64,000 nt of DNA from DATEOR01 sp963766725 (lineage in GTDB: Bacteria > Actinomycetota > Thermoleophilia > Gaiellales > Gaiellaceae), in NCBI GenBank assembly GCA_963766725.1, contig CAVYBK010000011.1, forward strand, positions 62,001 to 126,000, in the 5' to 3' direction. The position numbers were made by a program, and so were the translations under genes. The notes below the pieces were generated by a model. The model did no database searches and was not told where the DNA came from. It saw only the letters and a list, made by a program, of their open reading frames with translations. Positions 24,244 to 34,015 of the stretch are shown piece by piece (position 1 is the first letter of the stretch; each line of letters begins with the position of its first letter).

Positions 24244-25083
24244 CTAGCCGGGGTCGAGCTCCTGGCACTGCGGGCAGTACCACGTACCCCTGCCGGCGAC
24301 GCGCGTCTTCTCGATCGGAGCGCCGCATCGCGGGCACGGCTCGCCCGCGCGGCCGTAGACCTTGAACTCGTCCTGCATCCGGCCACGGCGCCCTTCGGGA
24401 TCGCGATAGTCCCGCAGCGTCGCGCCCTGGCGTGCGATCCCCATCTCGAGCGCCGCCCGGATCGCCTTGCGCAGCCGAGCGATCTCGTCTCCGTCGAGGG
24501 AGCCTGCGGGACGCAGAGGGTGGATCCGCGCGCGCCAGAGGGCCTCGTCCGCGTAGATGTTCCCGACGCCGGCCGCCGCACGCTGGTCGAGGAGGGCGGC
24601 CTTGATGGGCGCGCGGCGGCCCGCGAGCGATTCCGTCAGGGCGCGGGTCGTGAAGCCGCGCTCGAGCGGCTCGCCGCCGAGGCGCCTCGCTGCGAAATAG
24701 TCCTCGAGCTCGCCCGGCTCGAGCAGCGCCCACGTTCCGAACCGGCGCACGTCGCGATAGGCGACGTCCGAGCCGTCGTCTAACCTGACAACGGCGCGTC
24801 GGTACGGGTCGGCGGCGAGGCCGCCCTGCGCCGGGTGCTCGACGTTCCCCGTCATTCGGAGATGAACAAGGAGGTGCCGCCCGCTCTCGAACTCGAAAAC
24901 CAAATACTTTCCTCGCCGGCCAACCTCGGAGATGCGCTCCCCTTCGAGCGCTTGGGCGATGGCCTCCGGCGGCTCAGGCCGTGTGAGCCGTGGGTCGACG
25001 ATCTCGACGCGTTCGAGCGTCCGTCCCTCGAGGCGCGGCGCCAGCCGTGAACGGATCGTCTCCACCTCGGGAAGCTCAGGCAT
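24244..25083 (-). CDS. mutM: Formamidopyrimidine-DNA glycosylase
   Basis: 279 residues with a complete Fpg architecture: PELPEVETIR (catalytic Pro2 and Glu3 after Met removal), GRRGKYLVFEFE with the conserved Lys, AAGVGNIYADEALWRA for the H2TH region, and a C-terminal zinc finger (CPRCG ... WYCPQCQ). It excises 8-oxoguanine and formamidopyrimidines and nicks the strand. It sits 13 bases downstream of deoA and just upstream of the esterase gene. Confidence 0.95.
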   Translation of the reverse strand: MPELPEVETIRSRLAPRLEGRTLERVEIVDPRLTRPEPPEAIAQALEGERISEVGRRGKYLVFEFESGRHLLVHLRMTGNVEHPAQGGLAADPYRRAVVRLDDGSDVAYRDVRRFGTWALLEPGELEDYFAARRLGGEPLERGFTTRALTESLAGRRAPIKAALLDQRAAAGVGNIYADEALWRARIHPLRPAGSLDGDEIARLRKAIRAALEMGIARQGATLRDYRDPEGRRGRMQDEFKVYGRAGEPCPRCGAPIEKTRVAGRGTWYCPQCQELDPG

Positions 25084-25095
25084 CTCGCCGCCCCG

Positions 25096-26420
25096 TCAGG
25101 CGATGACGTCGAGCACGATCGGCACGTCCTGCGGCGGCTCCGGGCCGATGCGGTAGGCGGCCGCGACCTCGGCTGCCCCGGCCTCGGCGGATTCGTCGGT
25201 GCGAGCGTGCACCTCGGCGATGACATCGCCGGCCGCGGTCTCCTGTCCGCGCTTCGCGAGACAGAGGATTCCCACGGCGTGGTCGATGTCGTCCTCCTTG
25301 CGCAGCCTGCCGGCGCCGAGGCCGAGGGCTGCCTGCCCGATCGCGGTCGTCGCGATGCCCTGGACATATCCCGCCGACGGAGCCGTGACCTGTGTGACCA
25401 CGGGCGCTTGCGGAAGAGCGTCGAGAGACGGGTCGCCGCCCTGCGCCCGAATCCACCGCTCGTAGACCTCGAGCGCGCTTCCGTCTGCGATCGCAGGACC
25501 ACCGCCATCGCACGTCCTCGTGGGCGTCCACGCCGAGATCGGAGAGTGCAAGGAGGTGCGCTGCCGCGCCGCGGACGAGCTCGACGAGATCCGGCGGGCC
25601 CTCGCCCTGCAGAAGTTGCCACTGCCTCGCGGATCTCGAGGGCGTTCCCAACGGCCTGCCCGAGCGGCTGGTCCATGTCGGTCAGCTCGCAGACGACCTC
25701 CCGGCCGGCGCGGACACCGAGCTCCCGCATTGCCTCCGCCAGCTCGCGAGCCGAGTCGAGGTCCTTCATGAAGGCGCCGTCGCCGACCTTGACGTCGAGC
25801 ACGATCGCGTCGGCGCCGCCTGCGATCTTCTTCGACATGATGCTGGACGCGATCAGCGGGATGATGTCCACGGTCGCGGTCACGTCACGGAGCGCGTAGA
25901 GGCGCTTGTCCGCCGGGACGAGCTCACCGGTCTGGCCGATGATCGCCATGCCGATCTCCCGGACCTGGGCGAGGAACGTCTCGATGTCCAGCTCGACGTT
26001 GAAGCCCGGGATCGCCTCGAGCTTGTCGAGGGTGCCTCCGGTGTGCCCGAGGCCCCGCCCGCTCATCTTCGCGAAGGGCACCCCGCAGGCCGCGACGACG
26101 GGGCCCAGTGCGATGGACGTCTTGTCCCCCACCCCGCCCGTCGAATGCTTGTCCACGACCTTGCGCCCGAGGGACGAGAGGTCGACGGTCTCGCCGCTCT
26201 GCACCATCGCGTCGGTGAGCGCGTGCGTCTCGGCGTGGCTGAGCCCCTTGAAGTAGATGGCCATGCAGAACGCGGCCATCTGGTAGTCGGGGATCTCGTC
26301 GCGCGCGTAGGCGAGGACGAGCCCGGAGATCTCCGTGTCCGTCAGCTCTCCGCCGTCGCGCTTCTTCTGAATCAGCTCCGCGGGACGCAGAGCTCCCGCT
26401 GCGCGCGGCGGCGCGTTCAC
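25096..26420 (-). pseudogene. deoA: Thymidine/pyrimidine-nucleoside phosphorylase, frameshifted as assembled
   Basis: The N-terminal two thirds are intact (LIQKKRDGGELTDTEI, KHSTGGVGDKTS phosphate loop, SGRGLGHTGGTLDKLE, KVGDGAFM). After NALEIREAV the sense moves to another frame (QLLQGEGPPDLVELV) near 25640, and again near 25500-25530 before SALEVYERWIRAQGGDPS and a normal C-terminus. Removing one G in GTGG near 25640 restores EAVQLLQ. The enzyme cleaves thymidine/deoxyuridine to deoxyribose-1-phosphate. GTG 26420 overlaps the deoB stop (GTGA). Consensus error is likelier than decay. Confidence 0.8.
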
Positions 26421-27583
26421 TGCTCGACGATCGGCGTGCCCGGGATGCCGCGCGACGGCGCCTTCCCGCCCAGCCAGGCGTTCACCGTCGCGCCGACGTC
26501 CGCGAACTCGCCCTCGTGAATCGCGCCGCCGGCGTTTTGCCCCTCGACGTAGGCGAGCAGCAACGCATGCTCGCGAGAGTGGTCGGTCGAGGGAGTCGTG
26601 GGGTCGCACCCGTGGTCGGAGGTGAGGATGAAGAGGTCCTGCGGGCGCAGCGCGTCGAGAAGATCCGGGATCCGCCGGTCGAAGTCCTGCAGGCAGCGGT
26701 GGAAGTTGACCGGGTCGTTGCGATGGCCCCAGAGCATGTCCGTCTCGACGAGGTTCACGAAGATGAGCCCCTCGTCCAACTCGCGGAGGAGCGCCTCGGT
26801 CTTCGTGATGCCGTCGTTGTTCGACTTCGTGGTCTCCGAGTGGTCGATGTCGACTCCGGCGAAGATGTCGTGGATCTTGCCCACGCCGTAGACTTCCTTG
26901 CCCGCCTCGCGGACAAGCGTGAGGTAGTTCGGCTGCCGCGGCCTGAGCGACCAGTCGTGGCGGTTCGGCGTTCGCGTGTAGTTGTCAGGCTCTCCGACGA
27001 ACGGGCGGGCGATCACGCGCCCGACGGCGTTCTTCCCGGTCAGGATCTCGCGGGCGATCCCGCAGGCGGCGTAGAGCTCGTCGAGCGGGATCGTCTCCTC
27101 GTGCGCGGCGATCTGAAAGACGGAGTCGGCGGACGTGTAGACGATCCACTTGCCGGTCCGCTGGTGTTCTTCGCCGAGCTCTTCGATGATGTCCGTCCCC
27201 GAGGCGGCCTTGTTGCCGAGCACCCCGCGCCCCGTCCGGTGGGCGAACTCCTCGATCACCTCGAACGGAAATCCGTGTGGAAAGGTCGGCATCGGCTCGG
27301 GCGTGACGATCCCCATGAGCTCCCAGTGGCCCGTGGTCGTGTCCTTCCCCTTCGAGCGCTCGAACAGCCGGCCCGCGACGGCCGGAGCGTGCGGCTGCGG
27401 CGGGCAGCCGGCCAGCTCCTCGATGTTTCCGAGGCCGAGTTGCTCGAGGTTGGGGAGGTCGAGGCCGCCGACCGCTTCTGCGACGTTGGCGAGGGTGTTC
27501 GATCCCTCGTCGCCGTAGTCGGCCGCGTCCGGCAGCTCGCCCGCACCAACCGCGTCCAGCACGATCACGCAGGCGCGCGGCAT
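26417..27583 (-). CDS. deoB: Phosphopentomutase
   Basis: 388 residues, alkaline-phosphatase superfamily with two metal sites. VIVLDAVGAGELPDAADYGDEGSNTL gives the first Asp ligand and the nucleophile Thr; LTSDHGCDPTTPSTDHSREH near the C-terminus gives further metal ligands. It converts deoxyribose-1-phosphate to the 5-phosphate, following DeoA in nucleoside salvage, and is coupled to deoA. ATG 27583 has TAGAAT six bases upstream, a likely leaderless -10. Confidence 0.93.
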   Translation of the reverse strand: MPRACVIVLDAVGAGELPDAADYGDEGSNTLANVAEAVGGLDLPNLEQLGLGNIEELAGCPPQPHAPAVAGRLFERSKGKDTTTGHWELMGIVTPEPMPTFPHGFPFEVIEEFAHRTGRGVLGNKAASGTDIIEELGEEHQRTGKWIVYTSADSVFQIAAHEETIPLDELYAACGIAREILTGKNAVGRVIARPFVGEPDNYTRTPNRHDWSLRPRQPNYLTLVREAGKEVYGVGKIHDIFAGVDIDHSETTKSNNDGITKTEALLRELDEGLIFVNLVETDMLWGHRNDPVNFHRCLQDFDRRIPDLLDALRPQDLFILTSDHGCDPTTPSTDHSREHALLLAYVEGQNAGGAIHEGEFADVGATVNAWLGGKAPSRGIPGTPIVEQ

Positions 27584-27603
27584 CGGGCTATTCTACTTCC
27601 GAC

Positions 27604-27741
27604 ATGGAAACCGTCCTCGGGCTTTTCGGCATGGCGCTTTGGATCGTCGCCGTCATCGCGCTCGCCGCGGGAATGACGTATGCGGTCGTGAGGCTCACGC
27701 CCGAACGGGAAGACAAGAAGCCGGAGACGACCGAGACGTAG
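27604..27741 (+). CDS. Small membrane protein (45 residues)
   Basis: ATG 27604 encodes METVLGLFGMALWIVAVIAL followed by a hydrophobic continuation and a charged KKPETTET-type tail: one transmembrane helix and a short polar C-terminus. It lies alone between divergent deoB and convergent ald, with TATTCT on its strand as a possible -10. No family recognised; G/C third-position bias matches neighbouring genes. Confidence 0.6.
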   Translation: METVLGLFGMALWIVAVIALAAGMTYAVVRLTPEREDKKPETTET

Positions 27742-27759
27742 CTCGTATCCGCCGAGGCA

Positions 27760-28884
27760 CTAGACGGCCTCGAGCGGAAGGACCTCGTCGAGCGGCGAGT
27801 AATCGAGGCCGTGCGCGTCCGCGACCGCCTCGTAGGTGAGCTTCCCCTCGAAGACGTTGACGCCGCGCCCGAGCGGGCGGCTACGGGCGATGGCCTCGCG
27901 CACGCCGAGGTCGGCAATCTGCTCGACGTAGGGCAGCGTCACGTTCGTGAGCCCCGCGGTGGACGTGATCGGAACCGCGCCGGGCATGTTCGAGACGCAG
28001 TAGTGGACGATGCCGTCGACGATGTACACGGGATCTGAATGCGTGGTCGGATGCGAGGTCTCGAAGCAGCCGCCCTGGTCGATGGCGACGTCGACGAGCG
28101 CGGCGCCCGGCTTCAGCGCCGGCAGCATCTCGCGCGTGATGAGCTTCGGCGCCCGCGCGCCGGGGATGAGCACGGCGCCGATGACGAGGTCGGCGTTCTC
28201 GACCGCCTCGTCGATCGCGAGCTGGTTCGACATCGCGAGCGTGATGCGCCCGTCGAGCATCATCTCGAGGTCGCGCATCCGCTGGACCGACTTGTCCAGG
28301 ACCCACACGTCGGCCTGCATGCCTACGGCGATGAGAGCGGCGTTGTAGCCGACGATCCCACCGCCGAGGACGACAACCTTGGCCGGCGGCACCCCCGGTA
28401 GGCCGCCCAGGAGGATCCCGCGGCCGCCCTGAGCCTTTTCGAGCGCCCAGGCGCCCATCTGCGTCGCCAGCCGGCCGGCCACCTCGCTCATCGGCGCGAG
28501 CAGCGGCAGCTGGCGGTCGTCGGTCTCGACGGTCTCGTACGCGATGCAGATCGCGCCGCTGTCCAGGAGCGCGCGCGTGAGCGCCTCGTCGGCGGCGAGG
28601 TGGAGGTACGTGAAGAGGATGAGGCCTTCTCGCAACCGGTCGAACTCGGCCGCGAGCGGCTCCTTCACCTTGAGGACGAGGTCGCAGCTCCCCCAGACGT
28701 CGTCCACCGACGCGATGCGCGCGCCGACGGCCTCGTAGGCGGCGTCGGGGAGCGCGCTGCCTTCACCCGCGCCCTGCTCGACGACGACGTCATGGCCCTT
28801 CTGCGCCAGCTCCCGAGCGCCCGCGGGTGTGAGAGCGACGCGGTGCTCGTCCGGCTTGATTTCCTTGGCGACGCCGATCCTCAT
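27760..28884 (-). CDS. ald: Alanine dehydrogenase
   Basis: 374 residues, standard length. RIGVAKEIKPDEHRVALTPAGA at the start carries the pyruvate-contacting Arg; Lys and His of the active site are in VLKVKEP and TYLHLAADE; the NAD-binding VVVLGGGIVGYNAALIA lies near residue 170. It catalyses reversible L-alanine to pyruvate + ammonia with NAD. It ends 18 bases from the small membrane gene's stop. Confidence 0.93.
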   Translation of the reverse strand: MRIGVAKEIKPDEHRVALTPAGARELAQKGHDVVVEQGAGEGSALPDAAYEAVGARIASVDDVWGSCDLVLKVKEPLAAEFDRLREGLILFTYLHLAADEALTRALLDSGAICIAYETVETDDRQLPLLAPMSEVAGRLATQMGAWALEKAQGGRGILLGGLPGVPPAKVVVLGGGIVGYNAALIAVGMQADVWVLDKSVQRMRDLEMMLDGRITLAMSNQLAIDEAVENADLVIGAVLIPGARAPKLITREMLPALKPGAALVDVAIDQGGCFETSHPTTHSDPVYIVDGIVHYCVSNMPGAVPITSTAGLTNVTLPYVEQIADLGVREAIARSRPLGRGVNVFEGKLTYEAVADAHGLDYSPLDEVLPLEAV

Positions 28885-28901
28885 GGGTTGCGAAGGCTAT
28901 C

Positions 28902-29882
28902 TCACCCCACGTGGCCGGAGGCAACCCGCCCGGCGGCGTAGGCAGCGGCAAAGAACCACGGATCCTCATCCGCTCCGCGGCCCATGTGGAAGAGCGGCAA
29001 GCCTGCGCAAGCGTCCTCCCAGCCGGTCACGTCGACGGCGGTGACGCGCTCGAGACCGTCCGGCGTCTCCAGCCCTTCGGGCCAGCCGATCTCGACGTCG
29101 CCGGCGAGCGCGAGGACGGCCTGCGTGTGATGCGAAAGACCGCGGTGACGCTCGCGCGGGTCTCCTTCCGAATAGCGGACCGCGAGGACCGGTGTCCCGC
29201 CGAGCGCCCGGGCCGTGAGCACTGCCTCCGCTACTGAAAGCCCGCCGTGCCCCCATGGGCTCGCGGTCCCCACGATGCCGGGCCCGATCGAGCAGAGAAC
29301 GGCATCGAACCCCTGCTCGGCTGCCCAGACGAAGGCCGCGGCGGTCGAGACGCACGCGACGTCGCCCTCGATGCAGGCCCCGACGGCAACAGTGGTCTCG
29401 ACGAGCCCGCGCCCACGGAGCGCGCGAACCGTGTCCGAGAGGGAGACCGGCAGCGCGCCTCCGGGAACCTGGACGTACGCGACCCTCCGCCCTTCGCCGA
29501 GCCCGGCGGCGGCCGGGGCGACCTGGCTGTGCAGTGAGCAGCAGACGACCGGCAGGCCTCCCAACGACTCGAGCCGCACGCCGTCCTCCTCCGCGTGCCG
29601 AACGGCGTACTGGAGCGGCGTGTACGGGAGCTTCATCACGTGTGCGCCGGGCTCCCCTTCCAGGTCGAGGCCTCGCGTGAGGTTCGCGTAGAGGACGTCG
29701 AAGCCGCCGGACCCGAGCCCGAGCTCGACCGCCTGGGCGTTCACGAGCACGTCGTCCCCGAGCGCCACCGGCCCGGTCACCCCCGGATAGGCCACGCAGG
29801 GCCGGCCGTCGACCTCCAGCCGCACGAGCCCCTCGTGCCGCTCCGTCACCGCGGTGACGGAGCCGCGGCGGAGGCTAAGCAC
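28902..29882 (-). CDS. DUF3866 family protein
   Basis: 326 residues, matching the actinobacterial DUF3866 proteins: GDDVLVNAQAVELGLGSGGFD near residue 45, HVMKLPYTPLQYAV, CCSLHSQVAPAAAGL, GPGIVGTASPWGHGG and RHRGLSHHTQAVL. No biochemical function has been assigned that I know of. The many conserved His/Asp/Gly residues suggest an enzyme. GTG 29882 overlaps the pepT-like stop by eight bases, so it is the last gene of pyrG-pepT-DUF3866. Confidence 0.8.
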   Translation of the reverse strand: MLSLRRGSVTAVTERHEGLVRLEVDGRPCVAYPGVTGPVALGDDVLVNAQAVELGLGSGGFDVLYANLTRGLDLEGEPGAHVMKLPYTPLQYAVRHAEEDGVRLESLGGLPVVCCSLHSQVAPAAAGLGEGRRVAYVQVPGGALPVSLSDTVRALRGRGLVETTVAVGACIEGDVACVSTAAAFVWAAEQGFDAVLCSIGPGIVGTASPWGHGGLSVAEAVLTARALGGTPVLAVRYSEGDPRERHRGLSHHTQAVLALAGDVEIGWPEGLETPDGLERVTAVDVTGWEDACAGLPLFHMGRGADEDPWFFAAAYAAGRVASGHVG

Positions 29883-30984
29883 CGCGGGCGGCCTCGACGA
29901 GCTCGAGCGTGACGTTGAGCATCGTCTCGAGGTCGGCGACGGCGATGTGCTCGGCCGGGGTGTGCACCTGCATCATCCCGTTGGCGAGGTTGACGCAGGG
30001 AACGCCGCGCGCGTTGAACACGTTTGCGTCGGCTCCGCCGCCGACGTCGATCGGCCGCGCCTCGAGGCCGGCGCGCTGGACAGCCTGCGTCGCGAGCGCA
30101 AACACTGGGTCGTCCGGCCTGAAGCGGTAGCCGGCGTACGTCTCCGAGATTCGCGTTTCGACCTCGCACTCCGTGACCGCAGCGGCGAACGTGAACGCGT
30201 CGAGCATCTCCTGGACGAGGTCGGCAAGCTTGCCTTCGTCACGCGAGCGGGCTTCGGCCGCGAGCTCGCAGCGGTCGGGCACGACGTTCCTCCCCGTGCC
30301 GCCCTCGATGAGGCCCACGTTGGCGGTCGTCTCCTCGTCGATCCGGCCGAGCCTGAGGTCGGCGATGGCGCGCGCGGCGGCGGCGATGGCCGAGCGGCCC
30401 TCCTCCGGCGCGAGCCCCGCGTGCGCGCAGCGGCCCTTGAAGACGACGTCGATGGTCTTCCCGTACGGCGCCGAGCGGACGATCCCGCCCACGGGGCCGC
30501 TGCAGTCGTAGACGAAGCCGAGCTTGGACTGCAGGCGCGTATGGTCGAAGTCCTTGGCTCCCTGGAGGCCGACCTCCTCCTTCACGGTGAAGAGAAGCTC
30601 GACGCCCGCGTGCGGCCGCCCTTCGGAGAGGAGCAGGCGGGCTGCTTCGAGAAGCACCGCCACGGTCGCCTTGTTGTCGGCGCCGAGGATCGTTCCGCCT
30701 TCGTTCCGGACGAAGCCGTCCTCGCCGACGACCGGCCGGATCTCCCCCACAGGCGGAACCGTGTCCATGTGCGCGCAGAGGAAGATCGAGCCGCCGCCGT
30801 TCCGCTCCGCCGGCTCGAGCCGCGCGAGGAGGTTGCCCGCGTCGTCGTCCTCAACCGCCAGCCCGAGGTCGGCGAGGTAGGAGCGGACGACCGCCGCCAC
30901 GGCCTCCTCCTCCCCCGAGGGGCTCGGAATGGCGGCGAGCTCGACGAACAGGTCGAGGACGCCCGAGGCCCAGGTTGCACCCAT
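29875..30984 (-). CDS. M20/M42-type metallopeptidase (tripeptidase T-like)
   Basis: 369 residues. Zinc ligands appear in FLCAHMDTVPPVG (His, Asp), ILGADNKATV (bridging Asp), VKEEVGLQGA (catalytic Glu-Glu), FVYDCSGPVGG and the C-terminal MMQVHTPAEHI. The dimerisation insertion (GKTIDVVFKGRCAHAGLAPEEG) is typical of M20 enzymes such as PepT. Probably an aminotripeptidase. ATG 30984 is 10 bases after the pyrG stop; the TAG stop is also part of a TAGAAT hexamer. Confidence 0.85.
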   Translation of the reverse strand: MGATWASGVLDLFVELAAIPSPSGEEEAVAAVVRSYLADLGLAVEDDDAGNLLARLEPAERNGGGSIFLCAHMDTVPPVGEIRPVVGEDGFVRNEGGTILGADNKATVAVLLEAARLLLSEGRPHAGVELLFTVKEEVGLQGAKDFDHTRLQSKLGFVYDCSGPVGGIVRSAPYGKTIDVVFKGRCAHAGLAPEEGRSAIAAAARAIADLRLGRIDEETTANVGLIEGGTGRNVVPDRCELAAEARSRDEGKLADLVQEMLDAFTFAAAVTECEVETRISETYAGYRFRPDDPVFALATQAVQRAGLEARPIDVGGGADANVFNARGVPCVNLANGMMQVHTPAEHIAVADLETMLNVTLELVEAARGA

Positions 30985-30994
30985 GGGCGCGATT

Positions 30995-32644
30995 CTAGGA
31001 GTGCGAGGCTGCCTGGCCGACGCCGGTGCGCGCGCGAGCGCGCTCGACGGCGGCGCCGACGAAGTCACGGAAGAGCGGCGCGGGCCGCGTCGGGCGCGAC
31101 TTGAACTCGGGGTGGTACTGGCTCGCGACGAACCAGGGGTGGTCGGGGAGCTCGATCATCTCGACGAGGCGGCCCTCCTGGAACGTCCCCGACACGACGA
31201 GGCCCGCCTCGACGAACTTCGGCCGGAAGGCGTTGTTCACCTCGTAGCGGTGGCGATGGCGCTCGTGGATGACGGTCTCGCCGTAGGCCGCGTGGGCGCG
31301 CGTCCCCTCCTCCACGTCGACGGCGTCGGCGCCGAGGCGCATGGTGCCGCCGAGATCCTCGATCTCCTTCTGCTCGGGCAGGAGGTCGATGACCGGGTAG
31401 GGCGTCTCCGGGTCCATCTCGGTCGAGTTGGCGCCGTCGAGCCCGACGACGTTCCGGGCGAACTCGGAGATGGCGACGTGCATGCCGAGACAGATGCCGA
31501 GATACGGAATGTCGCGCTCGCGCGCGATGCGGCAGGCGGTGATCTTCCCCTCCCACCCGCGCGAGCCGAATCCGCCCGGCACGAGGACGCCGTCGGCGCG
31601 CTCGAGCTCCCGCGCTGCCTCTTCGACGCTCATGCCCTCGGCGTCCACCCACCTCACGTTGACGTTCGTCCCGTGGTAGATGCCCGCGTGCTTCAGCGCC
31701 TCGTGGACGGAGAGGTACGCGTCCTGGAGCTTCACGTACTTGCCGACGAGGGCGATCTCCACATCGCCGTCGCGCTCGGCTATGCGGCCGGCGAGGTCTC
31801 CCCACTCCCCCAGGTCGACGGGCTCGTCGGGCAGGCCGAGCTTCGCGCATGCGAGCGTGTCCAGGCCCTCGTCGCGAAGCGCCTGCGGGACGAGGTAGAC
31901 GTCGCTCACGTCCTCGTTGGCGATGACAGCCTCGGGGTCGACGTCTGCGAAGAGGGCGATCTTGTCGCGGATGTCGCGCGAGAGCGGCTCGTGCGAGCGG
32001 CAGACGACGATGTCGGGATGGATACCGATGCGGCGCAGCTCGTTGACCGAGTGCTGCGTCGGCTTGGTCTTCAGCTCGCCGGCCGTCTCGATGAACGGGA
32101 CGAAGGTGACATGCAGGTAGAGAACGTTCTCCGGGCCGACTTCGCGCCGGAACTGGCGAATCGCCTCGAGGAACGGGAGCGACTCGATGTCGCCGACGGT
32201 GCCGCCGATCTCGGAGATGACGACGTCGGTGTCGGATGCGGCCGCCACGCGGCGCACGCGGTCCTTGATCTCGTTCGTGATGTGCGGGATCACCTGCACC
32301 GTCGAGCCGAGGTACTCGCCCTTCCGCTCGCGGCGGATGACCGAATTCCAGATCGAGCCCGAGGTGTGGTTTGCGTTCCGGGAGAGGTTCTCGTCGATGA
32401 AGCGCTCGTAGTGGCCGATGTCGAGATCGGTCTCGGCCCCGTCCTCTGTGACGAAGACCTCGCCGTGCTGGAAGGGGCTCATCGTCCCCGGGTCGACGTT
32501 GATGTACGGGTCGAACTTCTGAACCTGCACGCGCAGGCCGCGCGCCTTCAACAGGCGGCCCAGCGAGGCGGCGGTGATGCCCTTGCCGAGGGACGAGACA
32601 ACGCCGCCCGTCACGAACACGTACTTCGTCGGGCGGGCGCGCAT
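30995..32644 (-). CDS. pyrG: CTP synthase
   Basis: 549 residues. The amidoligase domain opens with KYVFVTGGVVSSLGKGI and contains the ISEIGGTVGDIESLPF block; the glutaminase domain has GGFGSRGWEGK, the nucleophile elbow LGICLGMHVAIS and the catalytic HPEF near the C-terminus. It makes CTP from UTP, glutamine and ATP. ATG 32644 is supported by GGAAGGGA a few bases upstream. The frame stays open upstream into the glycosyltransferase region, but the PyrG family start is clear. Confidence 0.95.
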   Translation of the reverse strand: MRARPTKYVFVTGGVVSSLGKGITAASLGRLLKARGLRVQVQKFDPYINVDPGTMSPFQHGEVFVTEDGAETDLDIGHYERFIDENLSRNANHTSGSIWNSVIRRERKGEYLGSTVQVIPHITNEIKDRVRRVAAASDTDVVISEIGGTVGDIESLPFLEAIRQFRREVGPENVLYLHVTFVPFIETAGELKTKPTQHSVNELRRIGIHPDIVVCRSHEPLSRDIRDKIALFADVDPEAVIANEDVSDVYLVPQALRDEGLDTLACAKLGLPDEPVDLGEWGDLAGRIAERDGDVEIALVGKYVKLQDAYLSVHEALKHAGIYHGTNVNVRWVDAEGMSVEEAARELERADGVLVPGGFGSRGWEGKITACRIARERDIPYLGICLGMHVAISEFARNVVGLDGANSTEMDPETPYPVIDLLPEQKEIEDLGGTMRLGADAVDVEEGTRAHAAYGETVIHERHRHRYEVNNAFRPKFVEAGLVVSGTFQEGRLVEMIELPDHPWFVASQYHPEFKSRPTRPAPLFRDFVGAAVERARARTGVGQAASHS

Positions 32645-32713
32645 CAGTGTCCCTTCCGGTAGTGCTGCCCCGCTTCGCGGTCGCGAGCGCCAAGCGCGGC
32701 AAGAACGCAGGGA

Positions 32714-32739
32714 GCCCCGGTAACCGTCATTACCGGGGC
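32714..32739 (-). promoter_or_regulatory. Perfect 10-bp hairpin in the pyrG leader
   Basis: GCCCCGGTAA and TTACCGGGGC form a perfect stem around a six-base loop, 70-95 bases before pyrG. On the minus strand the stem is followed by TCCCTGCGTTCTT, only moderately T-rich. It may end the upstream steA-steB-glycosyltransferase transcript or act as a pyrG attenuator; the sequence does not decide. Confidence 0.5.
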
Positions 32740-32807
32740 GACCGAGGACGCCGCAGCGCGTAGTGCGATCGCGGGCGGGAAGCAGGCGTGGACTGCCGGC
32801 TGGGGCA

Positions 32808-34015
32808 CTAAATCCTCCCCATGCGGTCGAGCTCGGCGAAAGACCGGGCGTGCGCTCGATCAACTCGCCGAGCGAGCGGCGCTCACCGGCTACGTTGAGA
32901 GCGACGACCCCAGCCACAGCTGCCCAACGACCCCATCCGCGGATTCGGTCCACGGACTTGAAGCCTAGCAGGGCCCCAAGCGCATTCGATCCCGCGTCCC
33001 CCAGCATCACTCTCTCGCGGAGATCGTAGGGAAGGAGGAGGACGGCCAGGCCGAGCGGCGCGTCCAGGGCGAATGCGGCTCCGATGTAGGCCTTGAGCGC
33101 CCGGCCCGGCTTCGTGTCGAGCTGGTTCAGAAGGTTCGCGCTGCCCGCGACGAGGAGGGCGCCGGAGAGGCTTCGGGTGCGCAGGAGCGCGACGAGCGGG
33201 ATGCCGACCAGCTTGAGAACGCCGGTCGTCCCTCCCGCCGCGAGGTGCGCGCGGATACCGCGCTCCTCCCCGCTCCAAACGTCGTCAGCGAGGCCGATCG
33301 CGGCGACGGCGGCGACGGCCGGGTCAGGTCGAACGCCTGCGAGCCAACCGACGAGCGGCAGGCGCTTGCCCCGGTGGTTCACGGCGAGCGGGCCGGCGGC
33401 GAGAAGTGCGTCGAGTAGCTGGCGGCCGCGGTGCGCGAAGCCGGCGGCGTCACGGCCGGTCGCGCGGTGGTCGAGGTCGAGGTCGACCTCCTCCACGCTC
33501 AGCCCGGCTCGGAGCGCGTCGATCGTCATCCGCACCTCGCAGCCGAACCCGGGTGCGAGTGGGAAGCACGCGGCGCGGGCCCGCTCGCTCAGGCGACGCT
33601 GTCCGGAGAGCGGCTCGCGGGCCTTGAAGCCCGTCCGCAGGTGGATGAGCTCCCGCGCGACGCGCTTGGCAATGCCGAATCCGCCGCCCACGCGATGCGT
33701 GAACGCGGCCACGCGGAGGTCGGCGTCTCCCTCGGCAAGGGGCGTCAGCGACCCCCGTAGGTCGGCATCGCAGAGGAGGAGCGGGCCCGGCGCGGCCACG
33801 CGCTCGCCCGCGCTCAGCGCCTCGCCTTTCCCTCGCTCCTCGAGGCGGAGGACGACCGCGCCCGCCTCCTCCGCCGCCGAGGCGGTGCCGTCCGTGGAGG
33901 CTCCGTCGACGACGAGGATCTCTGCGTCGCCGAGCTCGGCCCGCAGGGCCCTGACCGTCTCGCCGATTCGCTCCGCCTCATTGCGGGCCGCAATGAGGAC
34001 GGTGAGCTCAACCAC
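32808..34015 (-). CDS. Two-domain protein: family 2 glycosyltransferase fused to a MraY/WecA-like module
   Basis: N-terminal GT-A domain: VLIAARNEAERIGE, VVDGASTDGT, CDADLRG (DXD-type) and a later SERARAACFPLAPGFG region. After residue ~220 the sequence becomes hydrophobic and matches the polyprenyl-phosphate GlcNAc/MurNAc phosphotransferase fold: GLADDVWSGEERGIRAHL, NLLNQLDTKPGRALK and MLGDAGSNALGALLG. It probably acts in envelope glycan assembly. The C-terminus is shifted: after GELIERTP (about 32855) the expected end FAELDRMGRI and TAG lie in another frame. GTG 34015 overlaps the steB stop. Confidence 0.7.
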
